The notes: a model not told the origin generated them from the sequence alone. A DNA stretch of 64,000 bases from JABAAW01 sp965216605 (GCA_965216605.1 CBDCGG010000002.1:248001-312000), one strand, 5' to 3'. Positions 26,165 to 35,098 are shown, numbered from the stretch's first letter. Numbers and translations: made by a program.

Positions 26165-27126
26165 GCTCAACAAACTCCGCGAACCTCATAAACTCCGCGA
26201 CCTCCGCGACCTTCATAAAAATTGGCTACTTCGTCTGAAAGATGCCCACCTAGAAGATCCCCAAGCAGAACTCAACGCGCTGTGGCGAACAATAACAAAC
26301 GATCCGCTACCCCTGCTCGCTTGCTCTGAAATCACCCCGCGCCTCGCACAACGCCTGACGCATCTAGTCGAACGCCGAGCCGCGCGCGAACCCCTTGCCC
26401 GAATCACCAAGCAGCGCGAGTTCGCCTCCCTGCCCTTCCATCTCAACAAAGCCTGCCTCATACCCAGAGCCGACAGCGAAACGCTACTAGAAGCTGTCCT
26501 TCATCTCACCGCCTCCCCGCACCCCGTTCGCACCATCCGAGAACTGGGTTGCGGCAGCGGATGCATCGTCCTCGCCCTCGCTGCAAACCTCTGCGACAAA
26601 CCTCAACGCCCCGCCCTGCAAGCCTGCGACATCTCCGCCCAAGCCCTCGTCGCCGCCCGCCTTAACGCACAAAGCCTACAAAAAAAACTTCCCGTCCAAT
26701 TCTTTCGACAAAACTGGAGCGATAAAAAACATCGCGCAAAAAATAACGCAAAAGAGATAACGGAAGAGCAACGGAAGAGATAACGGAAGAGATAACAGAA
26801 GATATCGAAGAAACCAACTCGACCTGCTCTTCGCCAATCCCCCCTACATTCGCCGCTTTGAGCGCATCATGCTCTCGCGCGAAGTTTCCCGCTTCGATCC
26901 ACCGCTCGCGCTGGACGGCGGCTTCGATGGCATGCGCTCCTTTCGACACATCCTTCGCTACGCGCAACAAACTTTGCGCTGCGGAGGCTTTCTGCTGCTC
27001 GAACACGCCCCCGACCAAACGCGCATGCTCAAACCCCTCGCGCAACGAAAACAATTCCGATACCTCCGAACGCTCAAAGATCTGGCAGGCAGGGACAGAG
27101 TCTCCGTTTTCAGAAAGCACTCCTAA
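26151..27126 (+). pseudogene. prmC: Release-factor glutamine methyltransferase, frameshifted
   Basis: The first frame (26151-26783) gives the PrmC N-terminal domain and SAM-binding motif (IRELGCGSGCIVLALA). It runs into a low-complexity insert built on tandem gataacggaaga units and stops. A second frame, open from about 26770 to TAA 27126, continues with DLLFANPPYIRRFER, the NPPY catalytic motif, and the normal C-terminus (GGFLLLEHAPDQ). Total span is 976 nt, one more than a multiple of three. The repeat tract between SAM domain and NPPY suggests slippage caused the shift. If real, RF1 would lack methylation unless translation frameshifts here. Confidence 0.82.
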
Positions 27127-27234
27127 CAAAAAATCCTAACAAAAAGTCCTTGGCAAAAAATCCTTGCTTGATGCTCCCGCCTCGCCTATCCTAGTTTTAA
27201 TAATTCCTCCCTTTGCACGAGCCCCTAAATATCC

Positions 27235-27906
27235 ATGTATACCCAACGAAGGCCCTCCTCCCGCCCGCCCCGTAGCGGCGGCTACTCCCAACGCGGACGC
27301 AGTCCCTCCTCTTCAGGACGCAATTTTGAATCGAACGGTCCTGCGAATTTTCGCGTGCGCGGCAAGCCGATCCAAATTCACGACAAGTATGTGCAGCTTG
27401 CGCGCGACTCGGCTGCCAACGGAGACAAGATTCTAACGGAAGGGCTGCTTCAGCACGCAGAGCATTACTTGCGCATGCAAACCCTCGATCGAGACAGGAG
27501 CGCGCCCGATCGCTCCGCAGAACGAGGTGGCGATTCTTCCGACGAAGGCGATGGCGGCTATCGCCGTTTTGCACCACGCACAAGCGGCGCGCGCCGTCGC
27601 TGGGCTGTTTCGCCTGAGGGACCTGCGCGCCAAGAATCACAACAAGAATCGCAACAAGAATCGCAAAACCCAGAATCGCAAAACCCGGAATCACGAAATG
27701 AGGGCTACGCCTCTTCTGAGTCGACCAGCTCTGCTAGCCACGAAGGCGGCGGCGAAGGCGGTGACCAACCCTCGGAGGCTAACGAGGAGCAGGCGCAAGT
27801 AGAGCAAAGACGTCCTCTCTCTGAGGGAGGACTTGCCACCAACGATGCGCCCGACAATGCAAGCGGAGACGAAAGAAACTACGGGTCGGAGGCATCCTAC
27901 GATTGA
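27235..27906 (+). CDS. DUF4167 domain protein
   Basis: 223 residues. An Arg/Ser/Gly-rich basic N-terminus is followed by the alphaproteobacterial DUF4167 core: NFESNGPANFRVRGKP, then KYVQLARDSAANGDKILTEGLLQHAEHYLRM. The remainder is low complexity, with QESQ/NPES repeats and a long acidic tail. The position after prfA-prmC is the usual one. The basic tail and reported RNA-binding properties of relatives suggest a ribosome- or RNA-linked role, but this is not established here. Confidence 0.85.
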   Translation: MYTQRRPSSRPPRSGGYSQRGRSPSSSGRNFESNGPANFRVRGKPIQIHDKYVQLARDSAANGDKILTEGLLQHAEHYLRMQTLDRDRSAPDRSAERGGDSSDEGDGGYRRFAPRTSGARRRWAVSPEGPARQESQQESQQESQNPESQNPESRNEGYASSESTSSASHEGGGEGGDQPSEANEEQAQVEQRRPLSEGGLATNDAPDNASGDERNYGSEASYD

Positions 27907-27949
27907 AGGACAAGGGCAAAGGATTAACCTATCTCGCCTGCTCTTGCTG

Positions 27950-29224
27950 TTATCGTTGTTGCGCCTGCTCGGCAAGACGATCGAGCCAATACTGCTGTCC
28001 TTCCAAATCGTTGTGCGCCTCCTTAGCCAAGCGGGCGCGCAGGACGTTGTAAGAAAGCCTCTCCGCCTGCGTAGCAGCGTTGTCCGCGAGGGAGCTGTCC
28101 GTAGCGGATCTGTCGTTTTCTTCCATCTCCATCTCTAACGCCAAGTCATCGAGCATCTGTGTTGCGCGTGCCCAGACCTTAGCGTCCAACAGCATTTCGC
28201 ACAAAAGGAGTCGAGATTTCAACGAAGGTTTCTTTGTGCATAAGCTCTCTAGCAGTCGCGCGCGCTCGATGGGTTCGGTAGCGTTGTGCAGACGGAAAAA
28301 GGCTTCGGCGAGAGCGCGCCCTTCGAACTCTGCCCAATGGGTGCGAACGAGTTTTCGTCCCTGCGCCCTTAAAGCTGCTCCGCCATCGGCGAGTCGTTGG
28401 GCGTAGGCGACGATGCCGCGTTGTTTTGATGCGATGAAAGCCAGATGCGCTTGTCGCACGGCATCCTTTTCGTCTCCCGCCTCCAAGGCTTTTCGCATGG
28501 CGTCGATTCGCAACCCCGCTTCCAGCAGCTGAAATGTCGAGGGCAGGGTTGTGCCGCGCCGTCGTATTTTATCCAAGAGAGCGAGAGCAGCTTCGGGCGA
28601 ATCGCCTTGTCGAGCGATCTCGATTTGCTCGACCCACAGCTGCAACGACGATGGACGCAACGCCTCCGCCTCGCGCGCATAGATCTGAGCCCGCCCGTAG
28701 TCGCCGTTGTGGCGTGCAAGCCGTGCGAGCGATAGCAGTGCTACGAAGCGCGTATCGGGATATTGTTGCAAGTTTTCGTAGAGCGTCTGCGCCTGCTCGA
28801 TGTTGGAGGAAGATTCGGCGACCTGAGCGGCGATCAAAGTCGAGAGGTTGTCTTTATCCAACAGCTTGCGTGCTTCCAAAGCTTTTTCCAAACGTGCGTT
28901 AGTTCCTGCGTTAGCACTCTGGGTATTTTCCATTCCCATCTCCGCTCTGCCTCCGCTCAAGGCTTGTAGTAGTGCGCGATAGCCGGCATCGCGTCTCCTT
29001 GTGCGTCGCCACAAACCGACATGGCGCGGCAAGAGCCAGAGTTCTCGCAAGATTCGCCCGCCCCACAACACGAGAAACAACGCTAACAGCAACAAGACGA
29101 GCAGCGCCCCTGGTCTTGCTGTGAGCTGCCATTCTCCCCACGCGATGTCGAGTTGTCCGCGTGCGGTCGCCATCCACGCCGCTATGATGGTCAGCAACGC
29201 GAGTTTGACGGTTGTCCAAAACAT
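27950..29224 (-). CDS. hemY: HemY-like TPR membrane protein
   Basis: About 424 residues. Two N-terminal membrane helices (VKLALLTIIAAWMATA; GALLVLLLLALFLVLWGG) precede a TPR-type helical domain. This is the proteobacterial HemY of the hemCD operon, not protoporphyrinogen oxidase. It is thought to assist tetrapyrrole or envelope processes, with an uncertain biochemical role. Start ATG at 29224, 6 bp after the upstream stop. Last gene of the hemC-hemD-mitofilin-hemY operon. Confidence 0.85.
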   Translation of the reverse strand: MFWTTVKLALLTIIAAWMATARGQLDIAWGEWQLTARPGALLVLLLLALFLVLWGGRILRELWLLPRHVGLWRRTRRRDAGYRALLQALSGGRAEMGMENTQSANAGTNARLEKALEARKLLDKDNLSTLIAAQVAESSSNIEQAQTLYENLQQYPDTRFVALLSLARLARHNGDYGRAQIYAREAEALRPSSLQLWVEQIEIARQGDSPEAALALLDKIRRRGTTLPSTFQLLEAGLRIDAMRKALEAGDEKDAVRQAHLAFIASKQRGIVAYAQRLADGGAALRAQGRKLVRTHWAEFEGRALAEAFFRLHNATEPIERARLLESLCTKKPSLKSRLLLCEMLLDAKVWARATQMLDDLALEMEMEENDRSATDSSLADNAATQAERLSYNVLRARLAKEAHNDLEGQQYWLDRLAEQAQQR

Positions 29225-29230
29225 CAAAGA

Positions 29231-30856
29231 TCAGGAGGATGGTCGGCGAGGTATCGTGTCGCCTGTCTCGCTGCTACTCAGGAGGGTGCGAATTTCGTGC
29301 AACGCTGCGAAGACGCCGTTGCGTGAGGATAGGGCAGCACGAAAAGCCTGCAGTCGTGCGGAGACATCTTCGCCCAGCTGCTCGCGCGTCTGTTCGTTGG
29401 AGGCGGAGAGGGATGGGAAGGTTTGGAGACGCTCTTCTGCCTGTTGGAATCGTCCGTCTTCGAGCATGCGTTCGATGGTGAACAGCGCGGATTCGTCTCC
29501 CTCTCCATCTCCGCCTCCATCTCTTGTGCCGTAGCGTCGTCGCAAGGAGAAGATTCCGAACAGCTGCGCGCGCAGTTTTTGAGCAAAGCGTGCTTTGAGC
29601 CCTCGCTCTTCCGCACCTTTCTCTGCCCTGTCCGCAGCCTGCCATACGAGCAAGTCAGGAAGCAAACGGCGGTAATCGGCGAGCAGTCGCTGTGGAGAGG
29701 AGAGATTGTTCGCTTGCAGCAAGAGTGCCAAGGCGTCTTCTAGTTGCTCGCGTTCTTGGAGATTCAAGGAGGACTCTAGCGGCTCCAGCGAGAAGCTGCT
29801 GCGTTGCGCGATTGCATAGGCGATGTTCTCCAGCTGGAACAGAGCGTTCAAACGCCGTGACAGGCGTTCGGTTGCGCGATTCTGCTCTAGGCGTTCGACT
29901 TTTGAACGCAACCGCGACAGAGCCTCGGCGCGCCGCTGCAACAACTCGGCGAGCGAATCCAAGCGTGCCGACTGGTTGTCGAAGGCAGCTGCCAGCGCGT
30001 CGCTCTCGCTTTTCAGACGACGCAGCTCCGCGGCTGCGGGCGCCGCCTGCTGCGCGCTCACCCCTGCCATGTCGCGCTCCAATCCTTCTAGGCGCACAAG
30101 CAAGTCGCGCGGCAAGGCAGAAAGATTGGCGGAAGAAGAAGCGGCAGAAGAACCCGTAGAGCCTTCGTCCGTCTTGTTCGAGACAGCGTGCGAGGTATCG
30201 TCTTTGTCTTTGTCTTCATTCGTGTGCGACTCTGACGATGCTGCGCCGTGACCGCCGTCGGCGAAAGTGCCCATCAGTTTTGTATCGATAGGTCCCGCCC
30301 AAAGAGGGCGCGTGAGAACGCCGACAAGGGCAATCAGCGAGAGCAGCATCGCCCACTGACCGCTCGTGCTACGCGGCAGAGCGGCGTGTTCCCATACCTC
30401 GCTGGAAATATCCAAATTCTCCTCGTCGCCGCTTGCAAAATCTTCGCCGCTGGTAAAGGCGCTGACGATCCCCTCCTCCATGGCGACCTCCTCCTTCGCG
30501 GAGGAGGCTTCTTTGGGCGCATCCTTTTTCTTCTTTTGTTCTTGTTCTTTTCCTTCTCCCTTTTGCGCCATAATATTTTCTTGTGCTTGTTCTTGTGCGC
30601 TCGAAGTGCTTGCCTCCTCCATGGGAGTGCTGAAGGAGGTGCTTGCGGGGGTGCTGCTCAAGGGAGAGTTGCTCAGCAGTGCGCGTATTTTCTGTTGGTG
30701 GGCGGGAGGGATCGAGCCTCGTTTTTTCCATCCTTGAACCGTGCCGACGGCAATCCCGAGCTTTGCTGCGCAAGGACGCAAGCCTCCTAAACGAGCTACG
30801 AGTGCCTCGACGCCTGAGCGTTTGTCGAAGTTTATGTTTATGTCGGAGTCCGTCAT
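29231..30856 (-). CDS. Mitofilin-like membrane protein with N-terminal HTH-like domain
   Basis: 541 residues. Residues 15-62 (VEALVARLGGLRPCAAKLGIAVGTVQGWKKRG...) form a Cro/YdaS-like helix-turn-helix of the 'carph-isopro' type. An acidic low-complexity linker follows, then one membrane helix (about 168-188, WAMLLSLIALVGVLTRPLWAG). The periplasmic part has a long coiled coil (about 235-320) and a C-terminal helical region, as in the alphaproteobacterial mitofilin relatives (COG4223) that sit between hemD and hemY. The mitochondrial counterpart shapes cristae. It overlaps the hemD stop by 4 bp (ATGA). A DNA-binding-like head on a membrane-organising protein is unusual but seen in other alphaproteobacteria. 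Confidence 0.75.
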   Translation of the reverse strand: MTDSDININFDKRSGVEALVARLGGLRPCAAKLGIAVGTVQGWKKRGSIPPAHQQKIRALLSNSPLSSTPASTSFSTPMEEASTSSAQEQAQENIMAQKGEGKEQEQKKKKDAPKEASSAKEEVAMEEGIVSAFTSGEDFASGDEENLDISSEVWEHAALPRSTSGQWAMLLSLIALVGVLTRPLWAGPIDTKLMGTFADGGHGAASSESHTNEDKDKDDTSHAVSNKTDEGSTGSSAASSSANLSALPRDLLVRLEGLERDMAGVSAQQAAPAAAELRRLKSESDALAAAFDNQSARLDSLAELLQRRAEALSRLRSKVERLEQNRATERLSRRLNALFQLENIAYAIAQRSSFSLEPLESSLNLQEREQLEDALALLLQANNLSSPQRLLADYRRLLPDLLVWQAADRAEKGAEERGLKARFAQKLRAQLFGIFSLRRRYGTRDGGGDGEGDESALFTIERMLEDGRFQQAEERLQTFPSLSASNEQTREQLGEDVSARLQAFRAALSSRNGVFAALHEIRTLLSSSETGDTIPRRPSS

Positions 30857-31647
30857 GGGAGAGCCTCGTCAAGAGCTTGGAGCAAACTCGTCTCCGAAGG
30901 CATCGTAGCGCACACGATGCGGGCGCACGGGAAGCTTTGTCGCAAGCGTACGCCTATGCTAGGCGCAAGGCAGAAGAAGCGCAGGCGTACAGCTCGCATG
31001 GCAGGTTCGCCGAAGGCTTGCGCGTACAGTCTTGCAAAAATATCTGCCGTGCGGGGCGAGTAGAACATAGAAGCGTACAGGGGAGGTTGTGAAGGAGGTT
31101 TCGAGGAAAATTTAATGGAGGCGTTCAAGAGTCTGTAAGCAGAAGAAGGCAATTTTTGTACCGAGACCGCCTCGTACAAGACAATTCTTTCAGCAGAATA
31201 GCCCATTTTACGCAAAGATTCCACAAGATTTCCTCGCCGATGCCTACCACAAAGATGCAGCACGGGCGTGCTTTGGGGGTGGTGTTGGCGGATCTCTTCG
31301 ATCAAGCTTACAAGCGTTCCTTGCGCGGCGCGTACGCTTGCAAAACCTAGGCGTTTTGCCAAGGCTGCGCTTTCCTCTCCCACCGCCAGTAGCGACAAGG
31401 CGCGCGTAGCGGAGTTGTGCGAGGGCGAGCAGTCACGCGTACGCGCGAGCATACGCAAGGCACTTTTCGAGGTTACGAGCAGCGTGGGTTTTTTTTCCAG
31501 CTTTTCGGCAAGCTCATAAGCAGGCAAGGCTTCGAGGGAGAGCAGGGGTGCGCGAAAGACAGACCAACCACGACGGCGGAGCGTCAAGGCACTCGCGTGC
31601 GATTCTTCGCGCAAGCGCGTGAGCAGCAAGGCGCCTAAGTTATGCAC
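30853..31647 (-). CDS. hemD: Uroporphyrinogen-III synthase
   Basis: Cyclises hydroxymethylbilane to uroporphyrinogen III. 264 residues with the weakly conserved HemD pattern: N-terminal LLTRLREES, then LLVTSKSALRML, VGEESAALAKRLGF, VLHLCGRHRRGNL, and the C-terminal YSPRTADIFARL. Start is GTG at 31647. It is directly downstream of hemC (25 bp gap), which supports the assignment more than sequence conservation does. Confidence 0.85.
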   Translation of the reverse strand: MHNLGALLLTRLREESHASALTLRRRGWSVFRAPLLSLEALPAYELAEKLEKKPTLLVTSKSALRMLARTRDCSPSHNSATRALSLLAVGEESAALAKRLGFASVRAAQGTLVSLIEEIRQHHPQSTPVLHLCGRHRRGNLVESLRKMGYSAERIVLYEAVSVQKLPSSAYRLLNASIKFSSKPPSQPPLYASMFYSPRTADIFARLYAQAFGEPAMRAVRLRFFCLAPSIGVRLRQSFPCARIVCATMPSETSLLQALDEALP

Positions 31648-31672
31648 TTAGTATATGCACCTAGATCTCTTG

Positions 31673-32680
31673 TTAGAATCTCTCGACCGCCTCCTCTGAT
31701 CGAGGGGGCTGCGGCGAGGTGTGCGGCGGAGTCTGCTGCGGAGTTTGGGACGATGCTGCCAAGCGTTGAGCGAGCGCGCGTCCTAGTGTTTCTGCGTCCT
31801 TCTGCTTGCCTGCGATGGTGTCTTGCTTTTTCTGCCCTGCTTCGATTACGAACGCGGTCAGGGTGAGCGTGTCCTCGCGCAAATGGGCGGATGCGCCCAA
31901 CGGCGTGTAGCAGCTGCCTGATACAGCGTGGAGGAATGCGCGTTCGGCGGAAACCTCTGCGTGGCTTGTTCTATCGGATATTTCGCCCAAGAGCGCGAGC
32001 ATCTCGGCATCGTCGCTACGCGCGACCAAGGCGATCGCGCCTTGTCCTGCTGCGGGGAGGAATTTTTTTTCGTCCAGCATACACAAAGGCACAGTGATGT
32101 CGAGTCTTTGCAAGGCGCAACGAGCCATGACGATTGCGTCGTTTTTTCCTTCGTCGAGGCTACGGAGTCTTCGCTCGATGTTTCCGCGCAAGGTTTGAAT
32201 GTTGAGATCGGGTCGTATCGTCTTGACGAGCGCTTCGCGACGCGGCGACGAGGTGCCGAGGGTGGCGGCGCGCGCCAAGCTGGCAAGCCCACCTCCGTCG
32301 GGGTTGCGCATCACGAGACAATCGCGCCGTTCGCCACGCGGCAGGTATGCTGCGATCGCCGTTCCCGTTGCGAGCGTTGATTCCATGTCCTTTGCCGAGT
32401 GCACTGCCAAATCGATCGTGCCGTCGAGCAGCGCACGATCGAGCTCTTTGGTAAAGAGCCCCTTGCCACCTATCTCGGCGAGCGGGCGATCGAGAACACG
32501 GTCGCCGCTTGCAAGGAAGTGCTGCAGGCTCAGCGAGGGCATCTCGGTGCTTCCTCTCAAAGCAAGGACGCGAGGAAGGGAGGCGCGTAAAAAATTCTGG
32601 GCGAGCGCAGCCTGCGCGCGCGAAAGGGGCGAGCGGCGCGTGCCAAGACGCCAAGCGGCAGAAGGCGCGGCAGAGGTCAT
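31673..32680 (-). CDS. hemC: Hydroxymethylbilane synthase (porphobilinogen deaminase)
   Basis: 335 residues. Conserved motifs: RLGTRRSPLSRAQA, GGKGLFTKELD, DLAVHSAKDME, LGTSSPRREA, LRGNIERRL, and the dipyrromethane-cofactor cysteine in SGSCYTPLGA. The C-terminus has a Gln/Pro/Thr-rich extension. First gene of the haem operon; its promoter should lie in 32681-32843, which also holds a 16-bp tandem repeat. Confidence 0.95.
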   Translation of the reverse strand: MTSAAPSAAWRLGTRRSPLSRAQAALAQNFLRASLPRVLALRGSTEMPSLSLQHFLASGDRVLDRPLAEIGGKGLFTKELDRALLDGTIDLAVHSAKDMESTLATGTAIAAYLPRGERRDCLVMRNPDGGGLASLARAATLGTSSPRREALVKTIRPDLNIQTLRGNIERRLRSLDEGKNDAIVMARCALQRLDITVPLCMLDEKKFLPAAGQGAIALVARSDDAEMLALLGEISDRTSHAEVSAERAFLHAVSGSCYTPLGASAHLREDTLTLTAFVIEAGQKKQDTIAGKQKDAETLGRALAQRLAASSQTPQQTPPHTSPQPPRSEEAVERF

Positions 32681-32784
32681 AGAAACAACAATCCTAGTAT
32701 AATCTTTTGAGCGGGATAAAAATAAAAGTCAAAAACAAAGGTGTGGAAAACACTCTCCACAACGATAGAGCAAGCGAGGCAATG

Positions 32785-32831
32785 TGTCTATATTGCGCGC
32801 TGTCTATATTGCGCGCTGTCTATATTGCGCG
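32785..32831. repeat. 16-bp tandem repeat upstream of hemC
   Basis: Three contiguous copies of tgtctatattgcgcgc (the last is truncated by one base). They lie between the thiolase 3' end and the hemC start. On the hemC strand each unit reads gcgcgcaatatagaca, which contains a -10-like tatagaca. They may be multiplied promoter or operator elements; no proof. Confidence 0.85.
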
Positions 32832-32843
32832 TTTGCTCCAATT

Positions 32844-34061
32844 TTAATTTTCCCCGACCTCGATGGCGAGCGCGAGGGCTTCTCCGCCACCGATACAGAT
32901 TGCTGCCATGCCTCGTTTCAGGTTTCTTGCGCGCAGGGCGGAGAGGAGGGTGATGAGAATGCGTGCACCCGATGCGCCGATAGGGTGTCCGAGCGCGCAA
33001 GCACCGCCATTCACATTGACGCGCTCGACGGGCAGGTGCAGGGCTTGCATCGCTGCCAGGGTGACTATGGCGAAGGCTTCGTTGATTTCAAACAGATCTA
33101 CATCCTCGAAGTTCCAGCCGCAGGCTTGTTCGAGTTTTTGCAACGCTTGGATAGGGGCGAGCGTGAATCGCTGGGGTTCGCGTGCGTGCGCGGCGGCGGC
33201 TTTGATCTCAGCGAGGATGCGCCAGCCTTGTTTTTCGGCAAACGCCCTCCGAGCTAAGACGAGCATGGCAGCCCCGTCGGAGATGGAGGAGGAGTTGGCG
33301 GCGGTAACGCTGCCGTCCTTCACAAATGCTCCTTTCAGATGCGGAATCTTGGAAATATCCGATTTGAAGGGTTGTTCGTCTTGCAGCACGAGCGTCTCTT
33401 TTTTGCGCGAGGAGATCGCTACGGGAACGAGTTCCTCCTTGAAACTGCCGTCCTCATTAGCACGGCGCGCTTCGGTGAGCGAGCGGATGGCGAAGTCGTC
33501 CATCTGCTTACGCGAGATCTGCAACTCTTGCGCGGTTTCTTCGGCGAAGATTCCCATACTTTTGTTTTGCCCATATGCGTCTTCCAAGCCGTCGCACAGC
33601 ATGTGGTCGACGAGGCGCGCGTGTCCCATACGCAAGCCGCCGCGCGCGTGGGGTAGCAGATAGGGAGCGTTGCTCATGCTTTCCATGCCACCTGCGAGGA
33701 TGGCGGTATGGGCGTTGTGGTGGAGTGCATCGCATGCCATCATCACTGTCTTCAACCCTGAGCCGCACATTTTGTTGATTGTCGTTGCGCCCACGCTATC
33801 TGGTAGTTTTGCGGCTCGTGTAGCTTGACGCGCGGGGGCTTGTCCGATTCCTGCGGAGAGCACGCAGCCGATGAGGCTTTCGGAGAAGATGTTTTCGATT
33901 GGGGAGTTGTTGTAGTTGATGTCTGCTAGGCAGGCTTGGATGCAGCTGGAGGCGAGGTAGGGGGCGGAGGCGGGTGCGAGGCAACCTTGGAAGCTACCGA
34001 TGGGGGTACGACGAGCGGCGACGATGACGACGGGGTCTTTTGAATCTGGGGTTTGCGACAT
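32844..34061 (-). CDS. Acetyl-CoA acetyltransferase (thiolase)
   Basis: About 405 residues from the ATG at 34061, giving the family start VVIVAARRTPIGSFQG. Catalytic residues: nucleophilic Cys in NKMCGSGLKTVMMA, His in ALGHPIGASGAR, and Cys in CIGGGEALA. Biosynthetic or degradative acetoacetyl-CoA thiolase; the 'AtoB/PhaA' split cannot be made from the sequence alone. No partner beta-oxidation or PHB gene is adjacent. The 5' part of the gene is very C/A-rich on the coding strand. Confidence 0.93.
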   Translation of the reverse strand: MSQTPDSKDPVVIVAARRTPIGSFQGCLAPASAPYLASSCIQACLADINYNNSPIENIFSESLIGCVLSAGIGQAPARQATRAAKLPDSVGATTINKMCGSGLKTVMMACDALHHNAHTAILAGGMESMSNAPYLLPHARGGLRMGHARLVDHMLCDGLEDAYGQNKSMGIFAEETAQELQISRKQMDDFAIRSLTEARRANEDGSFKEELVPVAISSRKKETLVLQDEQPFKSDISKIPHLKGAFVKDGSVTAANSSSISDGAAMLVLARRAFAEKQGWRILAEIKAAAAHAREPQRFTLAPIQALQKLEQACGWNFEDVDLFEINEAFAIVTLAAMQALHLPVERVNVNGGACALGHPIGASGARILITLLSALRARNLKRGMAAICIGGGEALALAIEVGEN

Positions 34062-34094
34062 GGGAATTAGTAAGGGGACAAGGAGGGGGAGGCG

Positions 34095-34166
34095 TGGGTA
34101 CGGTTGGGATTGAACCAACGACTTCTGCCGTGTGAAGGCAACGCTCTACCGCTGAGCTACGCACCC
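34095..34166 (-). tRNA. tRNA-Val (CAC)
   Basis: Cloverleaf on the minus strand: acceptor gggtgcg with cgtaccc, D-arm gctcagcggtagagc, anticodon loop ttcacac within ttgcc/ggcag (anticodon CAC), T-arm ggttcaatcc. CCA is not encoded. Confidence 0.93.
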
Positions 34167-34276
34167 TTATCAGGATTTTTTCGGGGGAGGTCGCTACCTT
34201 AACCTAGCCGATGGCGCGCGAAAGGTCAATTTGCGAAACGCGCGTAGAACTGCGTGCTTTTTTACGGGGGACGCGG

Positions 34277-34520
34277 AAAACAGAATCGCCCTGCCGTGTT
34301 AAAGGTCAGCTTGCGCACGACAAGTCGTGCGCTTTTGAATAAGAGGCTACACACTTTGCGCTTCGCGCAAAGTGTGTAGAAGGCGCTTACGCGCCCGCTG
34401 ACGCGGGGTCTTTTGCGGGGGGGCAAAGCCCCCCCACACCCCCACGCGCGCAAGCGCGCGTTCGTTTACGCGTCAATGCGCGAGTCCCGTTTTTTGGGTC
34501 TACACCGCTCCCTCTTAAAA
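34277..34520. repeat. Multi-hairpin intergenic element, full copy
   Basis: In order: conserved head aacagaatcgccctgcc..gtcagctt; hairpin 1 (gcgcacgac/gtcgtgcgc, 34313-34332); conserved cttttgaataagaggct; hairpin 2 with a 15-bp perfect stem (34347-34361 with 34365-34379); hairpin 3 (ggcgc/gcgcc, about 34382-34395); conserved cgctgacgcggggtcttttg; hairpin 4 (ggggggc/gccccccc, about 34417-34435); hairpin 5 (acgcgcgc/gcgcgcgt, 34444-34461); conserved tcgtttacgcgtcaatgcgc then gagtcccgttttttggg. Other copies have different stems that still pair. Confidence 0.85.
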
Positions 34521-34545
34521 TTCATAAACAAAGCGTAAGCGCTTT

Positions 34546-34582
34546 CCATGCCTTCGCAAGCCTTCGGCTTGCGAAGGCATGG
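34546..34582. terminator. 17-bp hairpin downstream of folK
   Basis: Perfect 17-bp stem (34546-34562 with 34566-34582) and a 3-nt loop. It lies 10 bp past the folK stop. It lacks a long T-run, so intrinsic termination is only possible; a 6-bp hairpin (aaagcg/cgcttt) abuts it. Confidence 0.55.
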
Positions 34583-34591
34583 CTTCTTGAA

Positions 34592-35098
34592 CTACTCCAG
34601 CGCACCCCCCCTCTCAATCCGTCCCCCCGCACCCCCCAGCCGCACCACCAACTCCCCCACCGAACACCCCAACGCCGGATCACAAAAATTCGACGCAATC
34701 TCCTCAAGCGGCAGCAAAACAAAAGCTCGCTCAGCTCTACAAGGATGAGGAACAACTAATCCCCGCTCAACAATAATCCGCTGCTCGTAATACAATAAAT
34801 CCAAATCAATCACACGCGGACCATAACGACGCTTCGATACAACCCTCCCTAACCCCCTCTCCAAATCCTTCAAACGCACAAGCAACGCCTCAGGCGATAA
34901 ACTCGTCCGACAACAACAAACCGCGTTGAGAAAATCAGGCTGGTCAGAGTCATACATCGCACAACTCCGATACAACGACGAAAAACGCTCGACAATAATA
35001 TCCCCCCTCGCACCCAAAGCCTCGCGCGCCGCCAACAAATGAACCCTCTTATCACCAAGATTGCTGCCCAAAGCAACAAAAACCGGAGAATGCCACAT
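34592..35098 (-). CDS. folK: 2-amino-4-hydroxy-6-hydroxymethyldihydropteridine pyrophosphokinase
   Basis: Folate pathway kinase. 168 residues from the ATG at 35098, which gives the expected MWHSPVFVALGSNLGDK. Further motifs: PDFLNAVCCCRTSL, LKDLERGLGRV, and RRYGPRVIDLDLLYYE with the metal-binding Asp pair. The frame extends upstream to 35161, but that part is encoded by a 13-bp tandem repeat and is not family sequence. No folP or folB is adjacent. Confidence 0.93.
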   Translation of the reverse strand: MWHSPVFVALGSNLGDKRVHLLAAREALGARGDIIVERFSSLYRSCAMYDSDQPDFLNAVCCCRTSLSPEALLVRLKDLERGLGRVVSKRRYGPRVIDLDLLYYEQRIIVERGLVVPHPCRAERAFVLLPLEEIASNFCDPALGCSVGELVVRLGGAGGRIERGGALE

